Assembly: GCA_036250195.1 (NCBI GenBank)
Contig: JAVHZZ010000064.1
Location: 62,001 to 126,000 of the forward strand
Reading direction: 5' to 3'
DNA length: 64,000 nt
Source: Mixophyes australis
Taxonomy: Eukaryota > Chordata > Amphibia > Anura > Limnodynastidae
Shown here: positions 43,401 to 58,500 of the stretch, piece by piece
How positions within the stretch are numbered: the first letter of the stretch is position 1
How the letters are laid out: every line of letters begins with the position of its first letter
Translations under genes and position numbers: made by a program
The notes under the pieces: generated by a model
The model's input: the letters and a program-made list of their open reading frames with translations, nothing else
Told to the model about the DNA's origin: nothing
Databases searched by the model: none

Positions 43401-46260
43401 ATAAATTGAATCATGAATTGAATCATGAATCATGAATTGAATCATGAATTATAAATTAAATCATGAATCATGAATCATGAATTGAATCATGAATCATGAA
43501 TCATGAATCATGAATTGAATCATGAATCATGAACCGAATCATGAATCATGAATTGAATCATGAATCATGAATCGAATCATGAATCATGAATTGAATCATG
43601 AATCATGAATCATGAATTGAATCATGAATTGAATCATGAATCATGAATCATTAATTGAATCATGAATTGAATCATGAATCATGAATCATGAATCGAATCA
43701 TGAATCATGAATCATGAATTGAATCATGAATTGAATCATGAATCATGAATTGAATCATGAATCATGAATCAAATCATGAATCTTGAATCATGAATTGAAT
43801 CATGAATCATGAATCATGAATCGAATCATGAATCATGAATCAAGAATCATGAATTGAATCATGAATCATGAATTGAATCATGAATCATGAATTATGAATT
43901 GAATCATGAATCATGAATCATTAATCATGAATTATGAATTGAATCATGAATCATGAATCATGAATCATGAATCATGAAGTGAATCATGAATCATGAATCA
44001 TGAATCAAATCATGAATTATGATTAAAAAACCATGAATCGAATCATGAATCATGAATTGGATCATGAATCATGAATTGAATCATGAATCATGAATCATAA
44101 ATCGAATCATGAATCATGAATCATGAATCATGAATCATTAATTGAATCATGAATCATGAATCATGAATTGAATCATGAATCATGAATCTTGAGTCATGAA
44201 TCATGAATTGAATCATGAATCATAAATTATTAATCATGAATTGAATCATGAATCAGGAATTTAATCATGAATCATGAATCATGAATTGAATCATGAATCA
44301 TGAATCGAATCATGAATCATGAATTGAATCATGAATCATGAATCATGAATTGAATCATGAATCATGAATCATGAATTGAATCCTGAATAAAATCATGAAT
44401 CATGAATTGAATCATGAATTAAATCATGAATCATGAATCATGAATCATGAACCATGAATCATGAATCAATCATGAATCATGAATCATGAATCATGAATCA
44501 ATCATGAATCATGAATCATGAATCATGAATCATGAATTGAATCATGAATCATGAATCATGAATTGAATCAGGATTCGAATCATGAATTGAATCATAAATC
44601 ATGAATTGAACCATGAATCATGAATTATGAATCATAAATAGAATCATGAATCATGAATTGAATCATGAATCATGAATCATGAATCATGAATCATGAATCA
44701 TGTATCATGAATTGAATCATGAATCATGAATCATGAATCGAATCATGAATCATGAATTAAATTATGAATCATGAATTGAATCATGAATCATGAATTGAAA
44801 TATGAATCATGAATCATGAATTGAATCATGAATCATTATTTGAATCATGAATTAAATCATGAATCATGAATCATGAATCATGAATCGAATCATGAATCAT
44901 GAATCGAATCATGATTCATGAATTAAATCATGAATCATGAAGCATGAATTGAATCATGAATTGAATCATGCATCATGAATCATGAATCGAATCATGAATC
45001 ATGAATTGAATCATGAATCGAATCATGAATTGAATCATGAATCATGAATCGAATCATGAATCATGAATCGAATCATGAATCATGAATCGAATCATGAATT
45101 GAATCATGAATCATGAATCATGAATCAAATCATGAATCTTGAATCATGAATTGAATCATGAATCATGAATCATGAATCATGAATCATGAATCATGAATCA
45201 TGAATCGAATCATGAATCATGAATCAAGAATCATGAATTGAATCATGAATCATGAATTGAATCATGAATCATGAATCATGAATTATGAATTGAATCATGA
45301 ATCATGAATCATGAATCATGAATCATGAATTGAATCATGAATCATGAATCATGAATCATGAATTATGAATCATGAAGTGAATCATGAATCATGAATCATG
45401 AATCGAATCATGAATCATGAATCAAAAATCATGAATCGAATCATGAATCATGAATCATGAATCATGAATTGAATCATGAATCATGAATCATGAATCATGA
45501 ATTATGAATCATGAATTGAATCATGAATCATGAATCATGAATCGAATCATGAATCATGAATTATGATTCATGAATTGAATCATGAATCATGAACCATAAT
45601 TCATGAATTGAATCATGAATTGAATCATAAATTGAATCATGAATCAATTAATGAATTGAATCATGAATCATGAACTGAATCATGAATCATGAATCATGAA
45701 TCATGAATTGAATCATGAATCATGAATAATGAATCATGAATTAAATCATGAATTTAATCATGAATCATGAATCATGAATTGAATCATGAATCGGAACATG
45801 AATCATGAATCATGAATTGAATCATGAATCAGGAATTGAATCATGAATCAAGAATCATGAATCGAATCATGAATCATAAATTGATTCATGAATCATGAAT
45901 CATGAATTGAATCATGAATCAGGAATCATGAATCAAATCATGAATCATGAATCATTAATTGACTCATGAATCATGAATTATGAATTGAATCATGAATCAT
46001 GAATCATAAATTGAATCATGAATCATGAATTGAATCAGGATTCTAATCATGAATTGAATCATGAATCATGAATTGAATCATGAATCATGAATCTTGAATC
46101 ATGAATCATGAATTGAATCAAAAATCATGAATTATGAATCATGAATTGAATCATGAATAATGAATTGAATCATGAATCATGAATCATAAATTGAATCATG
46201 GATCATGAATCGAATCATGAATTGAATCATGAATTAAATCATGAATCATGAATCATGAAT
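31480..46260 (+). repeat. Satellite zone F: reshuffled zone E cassettes plus a second cassette set
   Basis: A second set, running from GCATCATG through CCATAATTCA, CAATTAATGAATTG, GAACTGAATC and CGGAACATG to GACTCATG, appears fully or partly four times: GCATCATG at 31541, 34693, 40603 and 44970; CGGAACATG at 32363, 35432, 41437 and 45792. CCATAATTCA (32127, 41201, 45594) is missing from the second copy. Spacings of about 3.1, 5.9-6.0 and 4.4 kb are irregular because stretches of zone E type (AAATCCAG at 32603, 33774, 35776, 38709, 41762, 42961, 43389) of different length are inserted between them. At 46,031-46,250 the array resembles 7,236-7,450 of zone A. No gene or unique insert was seen. 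Confidence 0.82.
42595..43430 (+). repeat. Local 428-430-bp tandem duplication
   Basis: GAATCTTGAGTCATG occurs at 42602 and 43032 (offset 430 bp) and AAATCCAG at 42961 and 43389 (offset 428 bp). The blocks match through ATAAATTATTAATC, CAGGAATTTAATC, GAATAATAAATTG and CAAGAATCTTG. The join, near 42,980-43,010, runs from the AAATCCAG cassette into GAATCAAATC, CAAGAATC and then back to the TTGAGTC module. This leaves two AAATCCAG words only 428 bp apart, the shortest spacing in the window. The second copy lacks the GAACC word and carries two GAATGG words instead of one. Confidence 0.85.
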
Positions 46261-48799
46261 TGAACCATGAATCATGAATCATGAATCGAATCATGAATCA
46301 AGAATCTTGAATCGAATCATGAATCATGAAATGAATCATGAATCATGAATTGAATCATGAATCATGAATCATGAATTAAATCATGAATCATGAATCGAAT
46401 CATGAATCATGAATTGAATCATGAATCGAATCATGAATTAAATCATGAATCATGAATGGAATCATGAATCATGAATCATGAATCATGAATTGAATCATGA
46501 ATCATGAATTATGAATCATGAATTGAATCATGAATCATGAATCATGAATTAAATTATGAATCATGAATCGAATCATGAATCATGAATCGAATCATGAATT
46601 GAATCATGAATCATGATTCGAATCATGAATCATGAATCATGAATTGAATCATTATTCATGAATCATGAATCGAATCATGAATCATAAATCAAGAATCATG
46701 AATCGAATCATAAATCATGAATTAAATCATGAATCACTAATCATGAATTATGAATTGAATCATGAATCATGAATCATGAATCCTGAATTATGAATCATGA
46801 ATTATGAATTGAATCATGAATCATGAATCATGAATTGAATCATGAATCATGAATCATGAATCGAATCATGAATCAAGAATCTTGAATCGAATCATGAATC
46901 ATGAAATGAATCATGAATCATGAATTGAATCGTGAATCATGAATTATGAATTAAATCCAGAATCATAAATTGATTCATGAATTGAATCATGAATTGAATC
47001 ATGAATTATAAATTAAATCATGAATCATGAATCATGATTTGAATCATGAATCATGAATTATGAATCATGAATTGAATCATGAATCATGAATCGAATCATG
47101 AATCATGAATTGAATCATGAATCATGAATCATGAATTGAATCATGAATTGAATCATAAATCATGAATCATGAATCATGAATTGAATCATGAATTATAAAT
47201 TGAATCGTGAATTGAATCATGAATTGAATCATGAATCATTAATCATGAATTGAATCATGAATCATGAATCATAAATTGAATCATGAATTAAATCATGAAT
47301 CATGAATTGAATCATGAATCATGAATTGAATCATGAATCATGAATCGAATCATGAATCATGAATCGAATTATGAATCTTGAATCATGAATCATGAATTGA
47401 ATCATGAATCATGAATCATGAATCATGAATTGAATCATGAATCATGAATCATGAATCGAATGATGAATCATGAATCAAGAATCATGAATCGAATCATGAA
47501 TCATGAATTGAATCATGAATCATGAATCATGAATTGAATCATGAATCATGAATCGAATTATGAATCTTTAATCATGAATTATGAATTGAATGATGAATCA
47601 TGAATCATGAATTGAATCATGAATCATGAATCATAAATCATGAATTGAATCATGAATCATGAATCATGAATCGAATCATGAATCATGAATCAAGAATCAT
47701 GAATCGAATCATAAATCATGAATTGAATCATGAATCATGAATCATGAATTGAATCATGAATCATGAATCATGAATCATGAATCATGAATCGAATCATGAA
47801 TCAAATCATGAATCATGAATTGAATCATTAATCATGAATCATGTATTGAATCATTAATCGAATCATGAATCATGAATTGAATGATGAATCATGAATCATG
47901 AATTGAATCATGAATCATGAATTGAATCTTGAATTGAATCATGAATTGAATCATGAATCAAATCATGAATCATGAATAATAAATTGAATCATGAATCATG
48001 AATTGAATCATGAATTGAATCATGAATCATGAAACATGAATTAAATCATGAATCATGAATTGAATCATGAATCATGGATTGAATCATTAATCATGAATTA
48101 TGAATCATGAATTGAGTCATGAATCATGAATCATGAATTGAATCATGAATCATGAATCGAATCATAAATCATGAATTATGAATCATGAATTGAACCATGA
48201 ATCATGAATCGAATCATGAATCATAAATTGAATCATGAATCGAAACATGAATCATGAATCATGAATTGAATCATGAATCATGGATCGAATCATGAATCTT
48301 GAATCATGAATTGAATCATGAATTATGAATCATGAAATGAAACATGAATCATGAATCATGAATTGAATCATGAATCATGAATTTAATCATAAATCAAGAA
48401 TCATTAATCGAATCATGAATCATGAATCATGAATTGAATCATGAATCATGAATTGAATCATGAATCATGAAATATGAATCATGAATTGAATCATGAATCA
48501 TGAATTATGAATCATGAATTGAATCATGAATCATGAATCGAATCATGAATCATGAATCGAATCTTGAATCTTGAATCATGAATTGAATATTGAATCATGA
48601 ATCATGAATTATGAATTATGAATTGAATCATGAATCATGAATCATGAATCGAATCATGAATCATAAATCAAAAATCATGAATCAAATCATGAATCATGAA
48701 TTAAATCATGAATCATGAATCGAATCATGAATCTTGAATCATGAATTGAATCATGAATCATGAATCATGAATCATGAATTGAATCATGAATCATGAATT

Positions 48800-49200
48800 A
48801 AATCATGAATCATGAATCATGAATTATGAATTGAATCATGAATCATGAATCATGAATCATGAATTTTGAATCATGAATTATGAATTGAATCATGAATCAT
48901 GAATCATGAATCATGAATCATGAATCATGAATCATGAATCGAATCATGAATCAAGAATCTTGAATCGAATCATGAATCATTAAATGAATCATGAATCATG
49001 AATTGAATCATGAATCATGAATCATGAATTGAATCATGAATCATGAATCATGAATCATGAATTTTGAATCATGAATTATGAATTGAATCATGAATCATGA
49101 ATCATGAATCATGAATCATGAATCATGAATCATGAATCGAATCATGAATCAAGAATCTTGAATCGAATCATGAATCATTAAATGAATCATGAATCATGAA
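48800..49200 (+). repeat. Local 198-bp tandem duplication
   Basis: GAATTTTGAATC occurs at 48861 and 49059 and CATTAAATG at 48978 and 49176, both 198 bp apart. The unit includes a run of seven heptamers followed by GAATCG, CAAGAATCTTG and CATTAAATG. The corresponding places at about 51,045 and 54,553 have one copy, so this expansion is private to the first repeat of zone G. Confidence 0.85.
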
Positions 49201-49800
49201 TTAAATCATGAATCATGAATCATAAATTGAACCATGAATCATGAATCATGAATTGAATCATGAATCATGATTCATGAATTGAATCATGAATTGAATCATG
49301 AATTATAAATTAAATCATGAATCATGAATCATGAATTGAATCATGAATCATGAATCATGAATCATGAATTGAATCATGAATCATGAATCGAATCATGAAT
49401 CATGAATTGAATCATGAATCATGAATCATGAATTGAATCATGAATTGAATCATGAATCATTAATCATGAATTGAATCATGAATCATCAATCATGAATCAT
49501 GAATCATAAATTGAATCATGAATCATGAATCATAAATCATGAATTGAATCATGAATCATGAATCATGAATCGAATCATGAATCATGAATCAAGAATCATG
49601 AATCGAATCATAAATCATGAATTGAATCATGAATCATGAATCATGAATTGAATCATGAATCATGAATCATGAATCATGAATCATGAATCGAATCATGAAT
49701 CAAATCATGAATCATGAATTGAATCATTAATCATGAATCATGTATTGAATCATTAATCGAATCATGAATCATGAATTGAATCATGAATCATGAATCATGA

Positions 49801-50320
49801 ATTGAATCATGAATCATGAATCATGAATTGAATCATGAATCATGAATTGAATCTTGAATTGAATCATGAATTGAATCATGAATCAAATCATGAATCATGA
49901 ATAATAAATTGAATCATGAATCATGAATTGAATCATGAATTGAATCATGAATCATGAAACATGAATTAAATCATGAATCATGAATTGAATCATGAATCAT
50001 GGATTGAATCATTAATCATGAATTATGAATCATGAATTGAATCATGAATCATGAATCATGAATTGAATCATGAATCATGAATCGAATCATTAATCATGAA
50101 TTATGAATCATGAATTGAATCATGAATCATGAATCATGAATTGAATCATGAATCATGAATCATGAATTGAATCCTGAATAAAATCATGAATCATGAATTT
50201 AATCATGAATCATGAATCATGAATTAAATCATGAATCATGAATCGAATCATGAATCATGAATTGAATCATGAATCGAATCATGAATTAAATCATGAATCA
50301 TGAATGGAATCATGAATCAT
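49801..50320 (+). repeat. Perfect 520-bp direct repeat, copy 1
   Basis: Line-by-line comparison with 51,841-52,360 shows no difference over these bases, including the rare words ATCTTGAATTG, GAATAATAAATTG, GAAACATG, CATGGATTG, TCCTGAATAAAATC and the start of GAATGG. Just beyond the 3' end this copy has one more heptamer before the next GAATT. Just before the 5' end this copy has an extra 26 bp. The match lies inside a repeat of 2,040 bp. Confidence 0.9.
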
Positions 50321-51840
50321 GAATCATGAATCATGAATTGAATCATGAATCATGAATTATGAATCATGAATTGAACCATGAATCATGAATCGAATCATGA
50401 ATCATAAATTGAATCATGAATCGAAACATGAATCATGAATCATGAATTGAATCATGAATCATGGATCGAATCATGAATCTTGAATCATGAATTGAATCAT
50501 GAATTATGAATCATGAAATGAAACATGAATCATGAATCATGAATTGAATCATGAATCATGAATTTAATCATGAATCAAGAATCATTAATCGAATCATGAA
50601 TCATGAATCATGAATTGAATCATGAATCATGAATTGAATCATGAATCATGAAATATGAATCATGAATTGAATCATGAATCATGAATTATGAATCATGAAT
50701 TGAATCATGAATCATGAATCGAATCATGAATCATGAATCGAATCATGAATCTTGAATCATGAATTGAATATTGAATCATGAATCATGAATTATGAATTAT
50801 GAATTGAATCATGAATCATGAATCATGAATCGAATCATGAATCATAAATCAAAAATCATGAATCAAATCATGAATCATGAATTAAATCATGAATCATGAA
50901 TCGAATCATGAATCTTGAATCATGAATTGAATCATGAATCATGAATCATGAATCATGAATTGAATCATGAATCATGAATTAAATCATGAATCATGAATCA
51001 TGAATTATGAATTGAATCATGAATCATGAATCATGAATCATGAATTTTGAATCATGAATTATGAATTGAATCATGAATCATGAATCATGAATCATGAATC
51101 ATGAATCATGAATCATGAATCGAATCATGAATCAAGAATCTTGAATCGAATCATGAATCATTAAATGAATCATGAATCATGAATTGAATCATGAATCATG
51201 AATCATGAATTGAATCATAAATCATGAATCATGAATCATGAATTAAATCCAGAATCATAAATTGAATCATGAATTAAATCATGAATCATGAATCATAAAT
51301 TGAACCATGAATCATGAATCATGAATTGAATCATGAATCATGATTCATGAATTGAATCATGAATTGAATCATGAATTATAAATTAAATCATGAATCATGA
51401 ATCATGAATTGAATCATGAATCATGAATCATGAATTGAATCATGAATCATGAATCGAATCATGAATCATGAATTGAATCATGAATCATGAATCATGAATT
51501 GAATCATGAATTGAATCATGAATCATTAATCATGAATTGAATCATGAATCATCAATCATGAATCATGAATCATAAATTGAATCATGAATCATGAATCATA
51601 AATCATGAATTGAATCATGAATCATGAATCATGAATCGAATCATGAATCATGAATCAAGAATCATGAATCGAATCATAAATCATGAATTGAATCATGAAT
51701 CATGAATCATGAATTGAATCATGAATCATGAATCATGAATCATGAATCATGAATCGAATCATGAATCAAATCATGAATCATGAATTGAATCATTAATCAT
51801 GAATCATGTATTGAATCATTAATCGAATCATGAATCATGA

Positions 51841-52360
51841 ATTGAATCATGAATCATGAATCATGAATTGAATCATGAATCATGAATTGAATCTTGAATT
51901 GAATCATGAATTGAATCATGAATCAAATCATGAATCATGAATAATAAATTGAATCATGAATCATGAATTGAATCATGAATTGAATCATGAATCATGAAAC
52001 ATGAATTAAATCATGAATCATGAATTGAATCATGAATCATGGATTGAATCATTAATCATGAATTATGAATCATGAATTGAATCATGAATCATGAATCATG
52101 AATTGAATCATGAATCATGAATCGAATCATTAATCATGAATTATGAATCATGAATTGAATCATGAATCATGAATCATGAATTGAATCATGAATCATGAAT
52201 CATGAATTGAATCCTGAATAAAATCATGAATCATGAATTTAATCATGAATCATGAATCATGAATTAAATCATGAATCATGAATCGAATCATGAATCATGA
52301 ATTGAATCATGAATCGAATCATGAATTAAATCATGAATCATGAATGGAATCATGAATCAT
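51841..52360 (+). repeat. Perfect 520-bp direct repeat, copy 2
   Basis: This is the exact partner of 49,801-50,320. After it the sequence departs from that copy and instead follows 46.46 kb onward (offset about 5.89 kb), so 52,340-52,370 is a switch point between two repeat registers. The switch lies in a plain heptamer run after GAATGG, a place where misalignment is easy. Confidence 0.88.
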
Positions 52361-55300
52361 GAATCATGAATTGAATCATGAATCATGAATTATGAATCAT
52401 GAATTGAATCATGAATCATGAATCATGAATTAAATTATGAATCATGAATCGAATCATGAATCATGAATTGAATCATGAATCGAATCATGAATTGAATCAT
52501 GAATCATGATTCGAATCATGAATCATGAATCATGAATTGAATCATTATTCATGAATCATGAATCGAATCATGAATCATAAATCAAGAATCATGAATCGAA
52601 TCATAAATCATGAATTAAATCATGAATCACTAATCATGAATTATGAATTGAATCATGAATCATGAATCATGAATCCTGAATTATGAATCATGAATTATGA
52701 ATTGAATCATGAATCATGAATCATGAATTGAATCATGAATCATGAATCATGAATCGAATCATGAATCAAGAATCTTGAATCGAATCATGAATCATGAAAT
52801 GAATCATGAATCATGAATTGAATCGTGAATCATGAATTATGAATTAAATCCAGAATCATAAATTGATTCATGAATTGAATCATGAATTGAATCATGAATT
52901 ATAAATTAAATCATGAATCATGAATCATGATTTGAATCATGAATCATGAATTATGAATCATGAATTGAATCATGAATCATGAATCGAATCATGAATCATG
53001 AATTGAATCATGAATCATGAATCATGAATTGAATCATGAATTGAATCATAAATCATGAATCATGAATCATGAATTGAATCATGAATTATAAATTGAATCG
53101 TGAATTGAATCATGAATTGAATCATGAATCATTAATCATGAATTGAATCATGAATCATGAATCATGAATCATAAATTGAATCATGAATTAAATCATGAAT
53201 CATGAATTGAATCATGAATCATGAATTGAATCATGAATCATGAATCGAATCATGAATCATGAATCGAATTATGAATCTTGAATCATGAATCATGAATTGA
53301 ATCATGAATCATGAATCATGAATCATGAATTGAATCATGAATCATGAATCATGAATCGAATGATGAATCATGAATCAAGAATCATGAATCGAATCATGAA
53401 TCATGAATTGAATCATGAATCATGAATCATGAATTGAATCATGAATCATGAATCGAATTATGAATCTTTAATCATGAATTATGAATTGAATGATGAATCA
53501 TGAATCATGAATTGAATCATGAATCATGAATCATAAATCATGAATTGAATCATGAATCATGAATCGAATCATGAATCATGAATCATAAATCATGAATTGA
53601 ATCATGAATCATGAATCATGAATCATGAATCGAATCATGAATCAAATCATGAATCATGAATTGAATCATTAATCATGAATCATGTATTGAATCATTAATC
53701 GAATCATGAATCATGAATTGAATGATGAATCATGAATCATGAATTGAATCATGAATCATGAATTGAATCTTGAATTGAATCATGAATTGAATCATGAATC
53801 AAATCATGAATCATGAATAATAAATTGAATCATGAATCATGAATTGAATCATGAATTGAATCATGAATCATGAAACATGAATTAAATCATGAATCATGAA
53901 TTGAATCATGAATCATGGATTGAATCATTAATCATGAATCATGAATCATGAATTGAATCATGAATCATGAATCGAATCATAAATCATGAATTATGAATCA
54001 TGAATTGAACCATGAATCATGAATCGAATCATGAATCATAAATTGAATCATGAATCGAAACATGAATCATGAATCATGAATTGAATCATGAATCATGGAT
54101 CGAATCATGAATCTTGAATCATGAATTCAATCATGAATTATGAATCATGAAATGAAACATGAATCATGAATCATGAATTGAATCATGAATCATGAATTAT
54201 GAATCATGAATTGAATCATGAATCATGAATCGAATCATGAATCATGAATCGAATCATGAATCTTGAATCATGAATTGAATATTGAATCATGAATCATGAA
54301 TTATGAATTATGAATTGAATCATGAATCATGAATCATGAATCGAATCATGAATCATAAATCAAAAATCATGAATCAAATCATGAATCATGAATTAAATCA
54401 TGAATCATGAATCGAATCATGAATCTTGAATCATGAATTGAATCATGAATCATGAATCATGAATCATGAATTGAATCATGAATCATGAATTAAATCATGA
54501 ATCATGAATCATGAATTATGAATTGAATCATGAATCATGAATCATGAATCATGAATTTTGAATCATGAATTATGAATTGAATCATGAATCATGAATCATG
54601 AATCATGAATCATGAATCATGAATCATGAATCGAATCATGAATCAAGAATCTTGAATCGAATCATGAATCATTAAATGAATCATGAATCATGAATTGAAT
54701 CATGAATCATGAATCATGAATTGAATCATAAATCATGAATCATGAATCATGAATTAAATCCAGAATCATAAATTGAATCATGAATTAAATCATGAATCAT
54801 GAATCATAAATTGAACCATGAATCATGAATCATGAATTGAATCATGAATCATGATTCATGAATTGAATCATGAATTGAATCATGAATTATAAATTAAATC
54901 ATGAATCATGAATCATGAATTGAATCATGAATCATGAATCATGAATCATGAATTGAATCATGAATCATGAATCGAATCATGAATCATGAATTGAATCATG
55001 AATCATGAATTGAATCATGAATCATTAATCATGAATTGAATCATGAATCATCAATCATGAATCATGAATCATAAATTGAATCATGAATTGAATCATGAAT
55101 CATGAATTGAATCATGAATTGAATCATGAATCATTAATCATGAATTGAATCATGAAACATCAATCATGAATCATGAATCATAAATTGAATCATGAATCAT
55201 GAATCATGAATTGAATCATGAATTAAATCATGAATCATGAATCATGAATTGAATCATGAATCATGAATCATGAATTGAATCATGAATCATGAATCGAATC

Positions 55301-55369
55301 ATGAATCTTGAATCATGAGTTGAATCATGAATCATGAATCATGAATCATGAATCGAATCATGAATCATG

Positions 55370-55500
55370 AATCATGAAATGAAACATGAATCATGAAACA
55401 TGAATTGAATCATGAATCATGAATTGAATCATGAATCATGAATCATGAATCATGAAATGAAACATGAATCATGAAACATGAATTGAATCATGAATCATGA
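55370..55500 (+). repeat. Local 78-bp tandem duplication
   Basis: AAATGAAACATG followed by GAAACATGAATTG occurs at 55377 and 55455, 78 bp apart, joined by plain heptamers. The related positions near 58,799 and 61,983 have single copies. The word GAAAT acts as a third kind of pentamer here. Confidence 0.8.
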
Positions 55501-58500
55501 ATTGAATCATGAATCATGAATTATATCATGAATCGAAACATGAATCATGAATCATGAATTGAATCATGAATCATGAATCGAATCATGAATCTTGAATCAT
55601 GAATTGAATCATGAATCATGAATCATGAATCATGAATTGAATCATGAATCATGAATCATGAATCGAATCATTAATCATAAATCAAGAATCATGAATCGAA
55701 TCATAAATCATGAATTAAATCATGAATCATGAATCGAATCATGAATCTTGAATCATGAATTGAATCATGAATCATGAATCATGAATCATGAATTGAATCA
55801 TGAATCATGAATCATGAATCGAATCATGAATCATAAATCAAGAATCATGAATCGAATCATGAATCATGAATTAAATCATGAATCATGAATCATGAATTAT
55901 GAATTGAATCATGAATCATGAATCATGAATCATGAATCGAATCATGAATCAAGAATCTTGAATCGAATCATGAACCATTAAATGAATCATGAATCATGAA
56001 TTGAATCATGAATCATGAATTGAATCATGAATCATGAATCATGAATCATGAATTAAATCCAGAATCATAAATTGAATCATTAATTGAATCATGAATCATG
56101 AATCATAAATTGAACCATGAATCATGAATCATGAATTGAATCATGAATCATGATTCATGAATTGAATCATGAATTGAATCATGAATTATAAATTAAATCA
56201 TGAATCATGAATCATGAATTGAATCATGAATCATGAATCATAAATCGAATCATGAATCATGAATTGAATCATGAATCATGAATCATGAATTGAATCATGA
56301 ATTGAATCATGAATAATTAATCATGAATTTAATCATGAATCATCAATCATGAATCATGAATCATAAATTGAATCATGAATTGAATCATGAATCACGAATT
56401 GAATCATGAATTGAATCATGAATTGAATCATGAATCATTAATCATGAATTGAATCATGAATCATCAATCATGAATCATGAATCATAAATTGAATCATGAA
56501 TCATGAATCATGAATTGAATCATGAATTAAATCATGAATCATGAATCATGAATTGAATCATGAATCATGAATCATGAATTGAATCATGAATCATGAATCG
56601 AATCATGAATCATGAATCGAATCATGAATCTTGAATCATGAGTTGAATCATGAATCATGAATCATGAATCATGAATCGAATCATGAATCATGAATCATGA
56701 ATTATGAATTGAATCATGAATCATGAGTCAAGAATCATGAATCGAATCATGAATCATGAATCATGAATTATGAATTGAATCATGAATCATGAATCATGAA
56801 TCATGAATCGAATCATGAATCATGAATCATGAATCATGAATTGAATCATGAATCATGAATCATGAATCAAATCATGAATCATGAATCAAGAATCATGAAT
56901 CGAATCATGAATCATGAATTGAATCATGAATCATGAATCATGAATTGAATCATGAATCATGAATCATGAATCGAATCATGAATCATGAATCGAATCATGA
57001 ATCATGAATTGAATCATGAATCATGAATCACGAATCATGAATCGAATCATGAACCATGAATTGAATCATGAATCATGAATCATGAATTGAATCATGAATC
57101 ATGAATTGAATCCTGAATTGAATCATGAATTGAATCATGAATTAAATCATGAATCATGAATAATAAATTGAATCATGAATCATGAATCATGAATTGAATC
57201 ATGAATTGAATCATGAATCATGAATCATGAATTGAATCATGAATCATGAATCATGAAATGAAACATGAATCATGAATCATGAATTGAATCATGAATCATG
57301 AATTGAATCATGAATCATGAATCATGAATCGAATCATGAATCATGAAATATGAATTAAATCATGAATCATGAATTGAATCATGAATCATGGATTGAATCA
57401 TAAATCATGAATTATGAATCATGAATTGAATCATGAATCATGAATCGAATCATGAATCATGAATTGAATCATGAATCGAAACATGAATCATGAATCATGA
57501 ATTGAATCATGAATCATGAATCGAATCATGAATCTTGAATCATGAATTGAATAATGAATCATGAATCATGAATCATGAATTGAATCATGAATCATGAATC
57601 ATGAATCGAATCATGAATCATGAATCAAGAATTATGAATCGAATCATGAATCATGAATTGAATCATGAATCATGAATCATGAATTATGAATTGAATCATG
57701 AATCATGAATTATGAATCATGAATTATGAATTGAATCATAAATCATGAATCATGAATTGAATCATGAATCATGAATCATGAATTGAATCATGAATTGAAT
57801 CATGAATCATTAATCATGAATTGAATCATGAATCATCAATCATGAATCATGAATCATAAATTGAATCATGAATCATGAATCATGAATCATGAATTGAATC
57901 ATGAATCATGAATCATGAATCGAATCATGAATCATAAATCAAGAATCATGAATCGAATCATGAATCATGAATTAAATCATGAATCATGAATCATGAATTA
58001 TGAATTGAATCATGAATCATGAATCATGAATCATGAATTTTGAATCATGAATTATGAATTGAATCATGAATCATGAATCATGAATCATGAATCATGAATC
58101 GAATCATGAATCAAGAATCTTGAATCGAATCATGAATCATTAAATGAATCATGAATCATGAATTGAATCATGAATCATGAATCATGAATTGAATCATGAA
58201 TCATGAATCATGAATCATGAATTAAATCCAGAACCATAAATTGAATCATGAATTGAATCATGAATCATGAATCATAAATTGAACCATGAATCATGAATCA
58301 TGAATTGAATCATGAATCATGATTCATGAATTGAATCATGAATTGAATCATGAATTATAAATTAAATCATGAATCATGAATCATGAATTGAATCATGAAT
58401 CATGAATTGAATCATGAATCATGAATCATGAATCATGAATTGAATCATGAATCATGAATCGAATCATGAATCATGAATTGAATCATGAATCATGAATCAT

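Larger units (their letters stand above)
46260..54700 (+). repeat. Satellite zone G: nested 5.9-kb and 2.04-kb repeats
   Basis: A block at about 46,450-48,350 recurs 5.84-5.89 kb later: GAATGG at 46454 and 52342, AAATCCAG at 46953 and 52846, AATCGTGAATTG near 47204 and 53097. Between them a second repeat runs: GGATTGAATCATTAATC at 48076, 50001, 52041 and 53917. Bases 49,801-50,320 and 51,841-52,360 match exactly at offset 2,040 bp. Upstream of that stretch the offset is 2,066 bp, a difference of 26 bp (three heptamers plus one pentamer). New words typical of this and the next zone are GAATTTTGAATC, CATTAAATG and CGAAACATG. Words typical of zones D-F (TTGAGTC modules, AGGATTCG, CTTAAATCG) are gone. 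Confidence 0.87.
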
